Shown here one piece after another: positions 27,425-34,931 of a DNA stretch of 64,000 bases (position 1 is the first letter of the stretch; each line of letters begins with the position of its first letter). Position numbers and translations under genes: made by a program. Below the pieces are notes generated by a model, which was not told the DNA's origin, made no database searches, and saw only the letters and a program-made list of their open reading frames with translations. The stretch comes from Paenibacillus sp. FSL R10-2734 (GTDB lineage: Bacteria > Bacillota > Bacilli > Paenibacillales > Paenibacillaceae), in NCBI RefSeq assembly GCF_037963865.1, contig NZ_CP150170.1, forward strand, positions 7,068,001 through 7,132,000. Direction: 5' to 3'.

Positions 27425-28782
27425 TACACATTACCTCCTGTTCTCGCACCGATTAGTGCTTTTTCAAGTGTTGGTACAACAGGTACAGATAGCCCTAAAT
27501 TCCCTCGAAGCGTATTACTCTCATATTCAGTACGGAATAAGCCTCTACGCTGTAATTCAGGAATCACCAATTCAACAATATCGTTAAAGCCCTCTGGGAA
27601 ATGGGGAGGCATCACATTAAATCCATCTGCACCTTCGTTTAAGAACCATTCTTCTAATTGATCTACGATTTGTTCAGGGGTGCCAACGATTTCCCGGTGT
27701 CCTCGCGCTCCAGCGATCCGTTCATAGATGGCACGTATAGATTGCAGGTTCTCACGTTTGGCAATATCACGAATAATTTTGTAGCGGATACGCGGATTGG
27801 TCTCATCTTCAATGGAACTGAATTCCGGTAGTGGTTCATCGACGTCGTACCCTGACAAATCAATGTTGGTGAAAGCCGACAAATACGATAACCCTACTTC
27901 AGGCAAAATATAGCTGTTTAATTGCTGCTGCTTCAGCAAAGCTTCTTCCTCTGTTTTCGCTACAGTAATAAACACACCAGGCATGATCTTCAAGTCCTCC
28001 GGCTTACGACCATATTTAGCCAACCGACCTTTTACATCCCGATAAAAGGTTTGGGCTTCTTCAAGCGTCTGCCATGCAGTAAAAATAACTTCCGCAGTCT
28101 TCGCCGCCAGCTCTTTTCCAGATTCAGACGATCCGGCTTGAACAATCACAGGATGTCCTTGTGGTGTTGTTGATGAATCAAGTGAACCTTGTACTTTGAA
28201 CCAGGCTCCTTCATGGTCAACGGGATGTACCTTCTCTACATCTAAATACTGGCCTTGCTCCTTGTCGATGACTAGCGCCTCAGACTCAATGGACAACCAA
28301 AGCTGTTTGACAACCTCCACAAATTCCTCAGCACGTTCATAGCGGGACGCATGCTGCAAATGTTTATCCTTACCAAACAGGAGAGATTCACCCTCATTGG
28401 CTGATGTTACTACATTCCAGGCAGCACGCCCTTTAGACAAATGATCAATGGCTGCGAATTTACGCGCTACATGGTATGGATCGTTATAGGTAGTAGTCAA
28501 AGTGGCCGTTAACCCGATATTCTTAGTTACCGCTGCGAGTGCCGAAATAATAATCACGGGGTCCAGCTTCAATGATGATTGTGCATTTCCGGACAGCTTT
28601 TGACCTAATACATCTGCAAAAAACACCATATCGAACTTACCGCGCTCAGCCGTTTGTGCAATCTCCGTTAAATACTCCAAATCAAATGCCCGACTTGCCC
28701 CTGAAGAAGGATGACGCCAGCTTGCTACATGATGACCGGGTAGATTAATGAATGCCCCTAATTTCATTTGTTTTTTTGTCAT
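27424..28782 (-). CDS. FMNH2-dependent monooxygenase, NtaA/SnaA/DszA family
   Basis: A 452-residue flavin-dependent monooxygenase of the bacterial-luciferase superfamily, NtaA/SnaA/DszA/SoxA branch: MKLGAFINLPGHHVASWRHP at the N-terminus, FDMVFFADVLGQ, the GRAAWNVVTSANEGESLLFG stretch, and a C-terminal GADGFNVMPPHFPEGFNDIV. Relatives oxidise nitrilotriacetate, dibenzothiophene sulfone or S-succinocysteine derivatives (B. subtilis YxeK). Its place after an SsuBCA-like importer suggests C-S bond cleavage for sulfur scavenging. Start at 28782 has AGGAG at eight bases; the longer frame to 28848 has none. Confidence 0.9.
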   Translation of the reverse strand: MTKKQMKLGAFINLPGHHVASWRHPSSGASRAFDLEYLTEIAQTAERGKFDMVFFADVLGQKLSGNAQSSLKLDPVIIISALAAVTKNIGLTATLTTTYNDPYHVARKFAAIDHLSKGRAAWNVVTSANEGESLLFGKDKHLQHASRYERAEEFVEVVKQLWLSIESEALVIDKEQGQYLDVEKVHPVDHEGAWFKVQGSLDSSTTPQGHPVIVQAGSSESGKELAAKTAEVIFTAWQTLEEAQTFYRDVKGRLAKYGRKPEDLKIMPGVFITVAKTEEEALLKQQQLNSYILPEVGLSYLSAFTNIDLSGYDVDEPLPEFSSIEDETNPRIRYKIIRDIAKRENLQSIRAIYERIAGARGHREIVGTPEQIVDQLEEWFLNEGADGFNVMPPHFPEGFNDIVELVIPELQRRGLFRTEYESNTLRGNLGLSVPVVPTLEKALIGARTGGNV

Positions 28783-28861
28783 GCTAACCACTCCTATTTT
28801 TATTTTTCGGATCAAAGCCAAAATCAGCGGTTGACCGATTGAGAACAAGCCGCTACGGGTT

Positions 28862-28979
28862 CGGAGGGTTCTTACGATCGCTGTTAAAGCCTGAATTCTC
28901 GATTTAAAAAAGATTAGCGGTTGAAATCAGGCTTTAAAGGCGACCACTGACGTTTCTCCAGAATCCCTCCGACCCTCCG
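28862..28979. repeat. Hairpin repeat family B, copy 1
   Basis: An imperfect 118-base palindrome between the substrate-binding-protein and monooxygenase genes. CGGAGGGT (28862-28869) pairs with ACCCTCCG (28972-28979); inside, AAAGCCTGAATTC (28886-28898) faces GAAATCAGGCTTT (28923-28935). Aligned in reverse complement with copy 2 at 30143-30357, it shares CGCCTTT, GATTTCAACCG, AACAGCG and AAG..CC blocks. It forms a large hairpin in the operon mRNA. Confidence 0.65.
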
Positions 28980-29037
28980 CTCTATTCGCACATCAAGTCA
29001 ACCTCTAATTTTTTGATAGAGCCCTTTATATAAAAAT

Positions 29038-30045
29038 TTATTTAGCAAAAGGATTAAATTCGTTCGTATATAACTCTTCCGGTTTCAATTGGCCTTCCTT
29101 TAGCTCCCCATTTGCCACAAGCCAATCGATCCAAACATCGTATTCCGATGGTGTGATCACACCGCCCTCTTCCGAGATGCCCGTACTCTTCCAAAACTTA
29201 AGATTGTCTGTTGTTTCCTTTCGTTCACGCTTATTAATAATTTCCTCGAATCGTGTGATTACTTCCTCCCTAGGTGTGGTTCGAGCCCATTCAATGGCCT
29301 TCGCAACCCCATCTACAAATTGCCTTACGGTATTCGGATTATCCTTGATATACTGATCGGTAAAGAAATAATCACCCGCAGTAAATTCTGAGCCAAACAC
29401 ATCAATATCTTTAAAAATTTCTGTAAGCCCTCCTGTTGATAACGCCCGATCCCGAGCAATCCCGCTTAACAAAACAACGTCGATCTGACGATTTCGCAGA
29501 ATCTGTTCTGCACTTGAACTCGGCACCGTCACTAAGGTTACTTGTTCAATTTCTTTTTCGGTCAAGTTAGCTTGGCGTAAATAATCTTTAATGACAAACT
29601 CCAAATGGGCACCGAGAATATTCACTCCAACTTTTTTACCAATAAAATCTCTATGCGACTTTATGGCTCCCCCCTCGAGGGCATACGCACCGATATACGT
29701 ATTTTTATCACTGCCATAGGAACCAATGACAGACTTTATTTTTACGTTTTTGGCGTAAGATTTAATAATGGCCCCATTAAATGCTGCACCAAAGTCAATT
29801 TGTTTCGTCGCAGTTAATTGAATACTTTCTGGACCACCCACGCTGTCACCTATAGATTCCAACTTCAAATCTCCTAAGTAGCCTAAATCCGCAGCTAGCT
29901 CTGGGAAAGAGACACTTCCAGGCGAAGACTGATATTGCAGTATCTGATCTTCTCCACTTTTGGCAGAGGACTTCCCCTCTGAGCAGCCAGATAAAATACC
30001 ACTAACCAAGCCTACAAATATAAGTAGTGCTGCTGTTTTGTTCAT
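29038..30045 (-). CDS. ABC transporter substrate-binding lipoprotein (SsuA/TauA-like)
   Basis: A 335-residue binding protein with a lipoprotein signal (MNKTAALLIFVGLVSGILSG then C21). The mature protein has the NMT1/SsuA fold: FPELAADLGYL, QIDFGAAFNGAIIKSYAK, DFIGKKVGVNILGAHLEFVI and a C-terminal WIDWLVANGELK. Family members bind alkanesulfonates, taurine, or nitrogen heterocycles. Tethered outside the membrane, it feeds the permease and ATPase encoded upstream in the operon. Its gene is flanked on both sides by family B hairpin repeats. Ligand inferred only from the monooxygenase partner. Confidence 0.9.
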   Translation of the reverse strand: MNKTAALLIFVGLVSGILSGCSEGKSSAKSGEDQILQYQSSPGSVSFPELAADLGYLGDLKLESIGDSVGGPESIQLTATKQIDFGAAFNGAIIKSYAKNVKIKSVIGSYGSDKNTYIGAYALEGGAIKSHRDFIGKKVGVNILGAHLEFVIKDYLRQANLTEKEIEQVTLVTVPSSSAEQILRNRQIDVVLLSGIARDRALSTGGLTEIFKDIDVFGSEFTAGDYFFTDQYIKDNPNTVRQFVDGVAKAIEWARTTPREEVITRFEEIINKRERKETTDNLKFWKSTGISEEGGVITPSEYDVWIDWLVANGELKEGQLKPEELYTNEFNPFAK

Positions 30046-30142
30046 CTCGCTTCTCCTCCACTTTTCATTTTATTTGATTAAGTCCAACTCATAATATTAT
30101 TAATCTAATATGTTTAGTTGGTATTACCACTAAAAAAACTTC

Positions 30143-30357
30143 TATATAGATTGAACTTGAAAATATTCAAAAAGGGAAAAGTGATGGAAGGGAATTTTGG
30201 AACTGTAGGAGCGGTAGCGTCCGCCTTTGTCTGCGGATTTCAACCGTTAAAAACGGTATAAATCAAGAAATCTGTAGACAACAGCGGCCGGAAGTCCAAA
30301 CATTCTCTGGAGTCACGACCAACCCGAAATAGGGAAATCATCAGTTCAATCTATATA
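30143..30357. repeat. Hairpin repeat family B, copy 2, within perfect inverted repeat
   Basis: TATATAGATTGAACT (30143-30157) is repeated perfectly inverted as AGTTCAATCTATATA (30343-30357). Inside lies a family B core (about 30186-30310) with stem TCTGCGGATTTC (30230-30241) facing GAAATCTGTAGA (30267-30278) and an inner CCGTTAAAAACGG hairpin. Compared with copy 1 the stem sequence differs but pairing is kept on both sides. It fills the 330-base gap between the permease and the binding-protein genes. Confidence 0.65.
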
Positions 30358-30375
30358 TAAACATCATCCTTCTAT

Positions 30376-31221
30376 TCATTCACCGGCTGCTTCCTTCCAT
30401 TTAGAAAATTTACGTTCGAGCAAGGTCAAGCCTTGGTTGATTAATAAGCCCAACAAGGCAATGGTTAATATACCGGCGTACATTTGCGGGATTTGAAAGT
30501 TATATTGAGAATAAGTGATTAAATAACCCAAGCCTTCTTTGGCCCCTACCATCTCTGCAGCAATCAATACTAATATCGCCCCTGTTCCTGCCATCCGAAT
30601 ACCCGTGAAAATAGTTGGAACGGATGCCGGCAAGATCACCTTCAGAAATAATTTAAACGACTTAATATTCATGGATTTGGCCGCTTTAATAAGTAAAGGA
30701 TCAACGTTACCTACAGCAGCAATCGTATTTAACAGAATAGGCCATGTGCAAGCAAATAGGACGATCGTAATCTTGGATGTTTCACCAATCCCTAACAGCA
30801 GCATAAATACCGGAAGTAACGCTAGTGCAGCCGTATTTCGGAACAATTCCAGTACTGGATTTAACAGCTCTCGGGCTAATGGATACCAACCAATCAGTAA
30901 TCCTAACGGGATCGCAATCAATAACGCTAACGCAAATCCACTGAACGAACGAATGATACTCGCTAAAAAATGCGTGAAAAGCTCACCTGAGACGATCAAA
31001 TTCCACAAGGCAGTGATTACTTCAGAAATAGGTGGGAAAAATGCTGCGTCTACTAAACCCGTCCGTGGTGCGATTTCCCATAGTAAGAACAATAAGACTA
31101 AGACAATAGACTGTTTAAACACCTTAAGCAGGCCGGAAAAAGAAACAGAATTCCGTTTCTTAAGCTGTAACGTTGAATGAGCAGTCTTTACAGATTCGAT
31201 GGGAATACACTCCTTTCTCAA
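30376..31221 (-). CDS. ABC transporter permease (SsuC/TauC-like)
   Basis: A 281-residue inner-membrane permease with about six helices and the coupling EAA-like loop GIGETSKITIVLFACTWPIL...VDPLLIKAAKSMNIK. It pairs with the SsuB-like ATPase directly upstream. The start is uncertain: TTG at 31221 abuts the ATPase stop codon, while AAGGAG lies a few bases into this frame, and no in-frame ATG exists before the first membrane helix. Initiation at an internal nonstandard codon is possible. The operon context suggests uptake of an organosulfur compound. Confidence 0.9.
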   Translation of the reverse strand: MRKECIPIESVKTAHSTLQLKKRNSVSFSGLLKVFKQSIVLVLLFLLWEIAPRTGLVDAAFFPPISEVITALWNLIVSGELFTHFLASIIRSFSGFALALLIAIPLGLLIGWYPLARELLNPVLELFRNTAALALLPVFMLLLGIGETSKITIVLFACTWPILLNTIAAVGNVDPLLIKAAKSMNIKSFKLFLKVILPASVPTIFTGIRMAGTGAILVLIAAEMVGAKEGLGYLITYSQYNFQIPQMYAGILTIALLGLLINQGLTLLERKFSKWKEAAGE

Positions 31222-32040
31222 TTAAATATATGCACCTTTGTATTCAGGCTCATGTAAATAACCCCACACTTCATGACGAGCCTTCACAAAATCAGGATGT
31301 GAGCGAATATCCGCATCTTCCAATCGTGATTTTAGCGGAATATCTACAATCTTCCTCACCGTACCAGGCCCTGGTGTTAAGACGACTACTCGCTCCCCAA
31401 GATAAACAGCCTCATCAATGCCATGCGTAATAAAAATGATGGTTTTTTGTGTCTTCTGCCAAATTCGTAAAAGCTCACTTTGTAAGGATTCTCGTGTTTG
31501 GGCGTCCAGTGCGGCAAAAGGTTCATCCATTAACAAGACGTCTGGGTTAAAGGCAAGACTTCTGGCAATGGCTACACGCTGCTTCATCCCCCCAGAAAGC
31601 TCATGAGGATAACGGTCACCGAAATTACTGAGCCCAACTAACGAAAGAAAATGATCAACCTGCTCTTTACGTTCGTGCTTCGGGATCCCCTTTGCCTCCA
31701 ATCCAAATTCAATATTGCCACGCGCGGTCTTCCACGGAAATAAAGCATACTGCTGAAACACAATGCCCCGATCAAGCCCTGGACCTGTTATGGGGTGACC
31801 ATCTATTAAAATGCGACCCTGTGTTGGCGATGATAAGCCGCTGATCAAATCAAGCAAAGTTGACTTACCGCAGCCACTTGGACCTACTATGGTTATAAAT
31901 TCACCTTTTCTTACGGAAAAGTCCAACTCTTTTACCGCTGTGAATTGCTGCGTTGCCTCCTTTTGCTTGGGATCTCGGACACTAAATGTTTTCGTGACAC
32001 TCTCAAACCTGATTTTTTCAGAAGCAGCCATGGACTTCAC
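31222..32040 (-). CDS. ABC transporter ATP-binding protein (SsuB/TauB-like)
   Basis: A 272-residue importer ATPase: Walker A GPSGCGKST, Q-loop FQQYALFPWKT, signature LSGGMKQRVAIARSL, Walker B LLMDEPFAALD and H-loop FITHG. The FPWKTA and DEPFAALDAQTRE sequences are those of nitrate/sulfonate/taurine importer ATPases. First gene of the operon, preceded by a 150-base leader with a terminator-like hairpin and a near-consensus sigma-A promoter. Start at 32040 gives MKSMAASEKIRFESV; an ATG three codons in (MAASEK) is an alternative. Confidence 0.93.
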   Translation of the reverse strand: MKSMAASEKIRFESVTKTFSVRDPKQKEATQQFTAVKELDFSVRKGEFITIVGPSGCGKSTLLDLISGLSSPTQGRILIDGHPITGPGLDRGIVFQQYALFPWKTARGNIEFGLEAKGIPKHERKEQVDHFLSLVGLSNFGDRYPHELSGGMKQRVAIARSLAFNPDVLLMDEPFAALDAQTRESLQSELLRIWQKTQKTIIFITHGIDEAVYLGERVVVLTPGPGTVRKIVDIPLKSRLEDADIRSHPDFVKARHEVWGYLHEPEYKGAYI

Positions 32041-32069
32041 CTCTTATAGTTATTATTCGGATAAGTAAA

Positions 32070-32114
32070 CAAAAAGGCTCAGATGACAACGACTAGCGTT
32101 TGTCCTCTGAGCCT
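32070..32114 (-). terminator. Leader hairpin with U-tract (possible attenuator)
   Basis: On the minus strand AGGCTCAGA (32114) pairs with TCTGAGCCT (to 32075) and GGACAA pairs with TTGTC inside, followed by TTTTTGTTT. It lies between the operon promoter at 32201-32229 and the first start codon at 32040, so it would stop transcription before the structural genes unless relieved. A smaller CTGG/CCAG hairpin lies just before it. No S-box or T-box core sequence was found. Confidence 0.65.
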
Positions 32115-32200
32115 CTGGTTGAACCAGTCAGCTTATTTTGTTTTACACTTACGATTACTAAAATTCAAATAAATAAAATTTAGATTAATCCGATGTGATT

Positions 32201-32229
32201 ACTATATTTTAATCGGGTGGCATTGTCAA
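32201..32229 (-). promoter_or_regulatory. Sigma-A promoter of the organosulfur operon
   Basis: Consensus -35 TTGACA (32229-32224), 17-base spacer, -10 TATAGT (32206-32201). Predicted start near 32194, giving a leader of about 154 bases before the SsuB-like ATPase gene. Confidence 0.8.
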
Positions 32230-32280
32230 CAATAAATTCAACTCTACTTAATAAATCAAACCCAGTCTTGGCAGTGTCAT

Positions 32281-33051
32281 TTAGCGAATAAAATGCTGCA
32301 TGATAAATGGTGCTACGGACGAAGCTGTAATTAAGCTGAACAATGAAAGTGCATAGTCGTTCAAAATATGCGCGATACTAGATGCCCAGATGTTCTTAGT
32401 TTTCATATAAGCCCCTGTAAGAACAAGACGTACCAGGCCAATACCTACAATTGCTTGTACGAGATTCCAATGATAAGTTGGTAGGTGAATGGCTCCGAAG
32501 ATTACAGCTGTAACAAGAAATGCAATCCAGATTCCCGCTCTGCGAGAAAGCTTGAAATTTGCCACACACAATTGCAATATAAACAGGAATGGTAAAATTG
32601 TTAACAATTCTTCACCAACAAGTTGAATCCCCATTTTGACAAACATCAATACTTTACCAAGAGAATCAAGTTCTGCAAAGACATTAATTGCCGCATCAGC
32701 TACAGTATTAACTTTTACTACATAGACTAGAATGAGACCGACAATCGGAGTAGCGATGATATTAAAGATAAAGAACAGCACACCCCACTTAACATCATTC
32801 TTTGTAATTTTACGAAACAGGTGATTCGCATGACCCTTAGATGCCCACATGAATGCAACAAGCGGAATTCCCGTGAATAAGATTGGTGCTAAATATTCAT
32901 TAACTTTCAATGGAATAAATGGTATGCGAGTGGTCAACGCGATAAATCCCAATACAATCCCTACCATTACTACGAGCCATTTCATAACAGGAATTTGAAC
33001 GGGTAATTCATTGTAAAACGGGTAATCTAGATTTTCTTTTGCTTTTCTCAT
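32281..33051 (-). CDS. CPBP family intramembrane protease-like protein
   Basis: A 256-residue membrane protein with about seven helices. The CPBP/CAAX-protease (ABI) motifs appear in order: GEELLTILPF (paired Glu, but the usual following Arg is missing), FGAIHLPTYHWN (FxxxH) and HILNDYA (second His with Asn). Active members are glutamic-type proteases cleaving prenylated or bacteriocin-related peptides; the missing Arg leaves activity uncertain. Start at 33051 follows GGAAGGA. Single gene upstream of the organosulfur operon promoter. Confidence 0.85.
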   Translation of the reverse strand: MRKAKENLDYPFYNELPVQIPVMKWLVVMVGIVLGFIALTTRIPFIPLKVNEYLAPILFTGIPLVAFMWASKGHANHLFRKITKNDVKWGVLFFIFNIIATPIVGLILVYVVKVNTVADAAINVFAELDSLGKVLMFVKMGIQLVGEELLTILPFLFILQLCVANFKLSRRAGIWIAFLVTAVIFGAIHLPTYHWNLVQAIVGIGLVRLVLTGAYMKTKNIWASSIAHILNDYALSLFSLITASSVAPFIMQHFIR

Positions 33052-33157
33052 GGATTATCTTCCTTCCATATTTCGTACTAAACTTTTGATACCCTTAAGT
33101 TACACTACTTATATGAACCAAATATGAACTGGATGAATATACAGAAATTTTTCAGAA

Positions 33158-33198
33158 AAAAACAAAAAAAGTGCCAATCTCATTAGGAGTGGCACTTA
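33158..33198 (-). terminator. Intrinsic terminator of the slipin gene
   Basis: Minus strand AAGTGCCA pairs with TGGCACTT (33169-33198), followed by TTTTTGTTTTTT. 20 bases past the slipin stop. Confidence 0.88.
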
Positions 33199-33217
33199 TC
33201 TATTCCATTTGATTTCG

Positions 33218-34333
33218 TTATTTGCCCGTCGCTTTTCTTTCGCCAAGCAAAGAATTCAACTGCTCCAACAGATCCCCGCCACCCGTAAAAGATATGGATC
33301 CGATTTTCTCGCATATTCTCTCGAGGAATTCCAGCTCTTTTAGTCGGAACAGCGTCTCATTCTCGTCCATCAGCTTTGCGGTGTTAAGCAAACTTCGGGT
33401 CGAGGCCGTTTCTTCACGACGAGTAATTAGATTTGCCTGTGCTCTTTTCTCCGCAAGCAGAACGGTGTTTATAATATCTCTCATTTCCCCTGGCAAAACG
33501 ACATCCTTAACCCCAGCACTCAGGAAATCCACTCCGAACTCTTCACCCTTCTCACGTAAACGGGATAGGATGAACGACGCAACATCCTCTTTTCGTTTCA
33601 AAAGATCATCCAATTTGAGCGTTCCAACATATTCTCGAAGCAAAAGCTGAAGCTGGATATGGATTTGCTCGTCAAATGACTTCATTTCCAAAGCACGTAA
33701 TGGCTTTACGATCTTGTACTGACAAACGAAGTTCATCCGCAGCGAAACTTTGTCTTCTGTCATGATTTCTTGGCCGATGAGATCCATTTGCTGTTGTCTT
33801 AAATCAATCGTCTTTACCACAGTCGAGACTGGACCTCTCCAGAAGTGGTACTTGCCAGGAGGGAGCTCTCGTTGTAATACGTGATCATAAAACAAAAATC
33901 CAGATTCGTAGCTCGCAATTTCGCAGGACAGCACATTAGCTGTTAGCTTCGATACAATTGCACGGTTTACCTCGACAGGCAATTCAGGTTGTCTGATATC
34001 TGCATGGAAAAAGGTATTCTCCTTAAGTATGTTCCAGAATGCGTAGACACCAGGCTTAAGTAATTGAACAAATTGTCCGTCCTCGTGGTACAGAACGTAC
34101 TCGTGATCTTGTACACGTACGACATCGAGCTCACGCACGAGATCTTCATCATGAAGGAATAGCTTCATATCTTTTCCATCCACATTAAACGGTTTAGCGA
34201 TATTCAACACCACAACGGTGGATTTTGACCACATTGAAAAGTGATAGATCCCCGGCATCAGCTTTTTCACATAACTTCCTTTATGAAATAGCAAACCACG
34301 TTCGTCAGCTTGAATCGTTACTTTGTTCAACAT
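33218..34333 (-). CDS. SPFH/Band-7 (slipin-like) protein, soluble
   Basis: A 371-residue protein. The N-terminal third holds two similar beta-rich repeats (ERGLLFHKGSYVKKLMPGIY and EYVLYHEDGQFVQLLKPGVY), followed by an SPFH/Band-7 domain (about 140-300; GFLFYDHVLQRELPPGKYHF, VSLRMNFVCQYKIVKP, LSAGVKDVVLPGEMRDIIN) and a helical C-terminus (LLAEKRAQANLITRREET). Unlike stomatins it has no N-terminal membrane hairpin, so it is probably cytosolic and oligomeric. The start follows AGGGGGAAAC. Directly upstream on the same strand lies a tRNA-like RNA, and two WYL regulators diverge, a context known from predicted RNA-repair loci. Likely a scaffold for that RNA (inference). Confidence 0.88.
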   Translation of the reverse strand: MLNKVTIQADERGLLFHKGSYVKKLMPGIYHFSMWSKSTVVVLNIAKPFNVDGKDMKLFLHDEDLVRELDVVRVQDHEYVLYHEDGQFVQLLKPGVYAFWNILKENTFFHADIRQPELPVEVNRAIVSKLTANVLSCEIASYESGFLFYDHVLQRELPPGKYHFWRGPVSTVVKTIDLRQQQMDLIGQEIMTEDKVSLRMNFVCQYKIVKPLRALEMKSFDEQIHIQLQLLLREYVGTLKLDDLLKRKEDVASFILSRLREKGEEFGVDFLSAGVKDVVLPGEMRDIINTVLLAEKRAQANLITRREETASTRSLLNTAKLMDENETLFRLKELEFLERICEKIGSISFTGGGDLLEQLNSLLGERKATGK

Positions 34334-34369
34334 AATGTTTCCCCCTAATTAGTTCGACCATTGGACTTA

Positions 34370-34540
34370 GAATCCCACTGAAGTTACGGCGGAATCTCGT
34401 TTTAGCTAAGCGATTTATCTGTTGTTTTCATGGATATTCTCACGCTTTAATCCAAGAAAACTTCCTGAAACTTCGCTCTAGCGGTATCCACGGATTGCAA
34501 AGCCTAACTTCAGTGCACTAAAACTAGCTGCCAGGGATTC
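34370..34540. repeat. Palindromic element between tRNA-like RNA and slipin
   Basis: CACTGAAGTTA (34376-34386) is perfectly inverted at 34505-34515 (TAACTTCAGTG), and the outer GAATCCC (34370-34376) is inverted at 34534-34540 (GGGATTC). The enclosed 118 bases show no ORF. It could be a mobile palindromic repeat or a folded leader connecting the RNA and the slipin message. Confidence 0.6.
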
Positions 34541-34555
34541 TAGCCTTTGGTCTTT

Positions 34556-34741
34556 TCTTCAAATTTTCGCTCGATTATCAGTCGAGTGCTCTACCAGAAT
34601 CGCGTCCAAGGCGATTGGGGAATCGAACCCCTAATAATGGGATTCTTACCGACCCGATCGTACAGGATACCGTAACATACCATGCACGGCACTGCGGGAT
34701 AAATCGATATCCGCGCCTCGTTACGACCGTCCAAATAAGAA
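34556..34741 (-). ncRNA. tRNA-like RNA with permuted arm order (slipin-associated)
   Basis: On the minus strand the order is: a folded 5' domain (CGTAAC/GTTACG outer stem, GCGGATA/TATCC inner stem); T arm GGGG-TTCGATT-CCCC (34631-34617); acceptor stem AATCGC (34616-34611) paired with GCGATT (34603-34598) and capped by the 7-base loop CTTGGAC; D-arm remnant CTGGTAGAGCA (34597-34587); anticodon arm CTCGA-CTGATAA-TCGAG (34586-34570) with anticodon GAT (Ile). A normal tRNA has the T arm after the anticodon arm and an open acceptor end, so this is a circular permutation. The 5' end is inferred from the promoter at 34749-34777; the 3' end is not defined and the RNA may be processed from the slipin transcript. 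Confidence 0.75.
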
Positions 34742-34748
34742 CCAATGT

Positions 34749-34777
34749 ATGATGAAACGCCATTTGGCGTTTACCAA
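34749..34777 (-). promoter_or_regulatory. Promoter with palindromic operator for tRNA-like RNA
   Basis: -35 TTGGTA (34777-34772), 17-base spacer, -10 CATCAT (34754-34749), each 4/6 to consensus. The spacer is almost entirely the inverted repeat AAACGCC-ATTT-GGCGTTT (34755-34772), the classic position for a repressor. The divergent WYL regulators are the obvious candidates. A related half site TAAATGCGCC lies at 34783-34792. Confidence 0.55.
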
Positions 34778-34888
34778 CTTGCTAAATGCGCCTTACAGGT
34801 TCTATAATCGCTCATTTCAGCATGAACGAACATGGTGAAAGTATTACGACTGCATATAAACTTTTCCATTACACCCAAATCCCTCCCC

Positions 34889-34897
34889 TGTTACAAT
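34889..34897 (+). promoter_or_regulatory. Extended -10 for the WYL operon
   Basis: TG one base before TACAAT (34892-34897) forms an extended -10. It contains the ATG at 34896, arguing that translation begins further downstream at the TTG of 34932. Confidence 0.5.
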
Positions 34898-34931
34898 GGA
34901 AGAAGATGCTTCATTTGAACGGAGGATACCC

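Noticed and set aside
32041..32194. SAM (S-box) riboswitch in the organosulfur leader
   Set aside because: The conserved S-box core is absent; only a terminator-like hairpin is visible.
34578..34763. 61-codon minus-strand ORF
   Set aside because: It lies across the tRNA-like RNA, lacks a ribosome site, and the RNA fold explains the sequence better.
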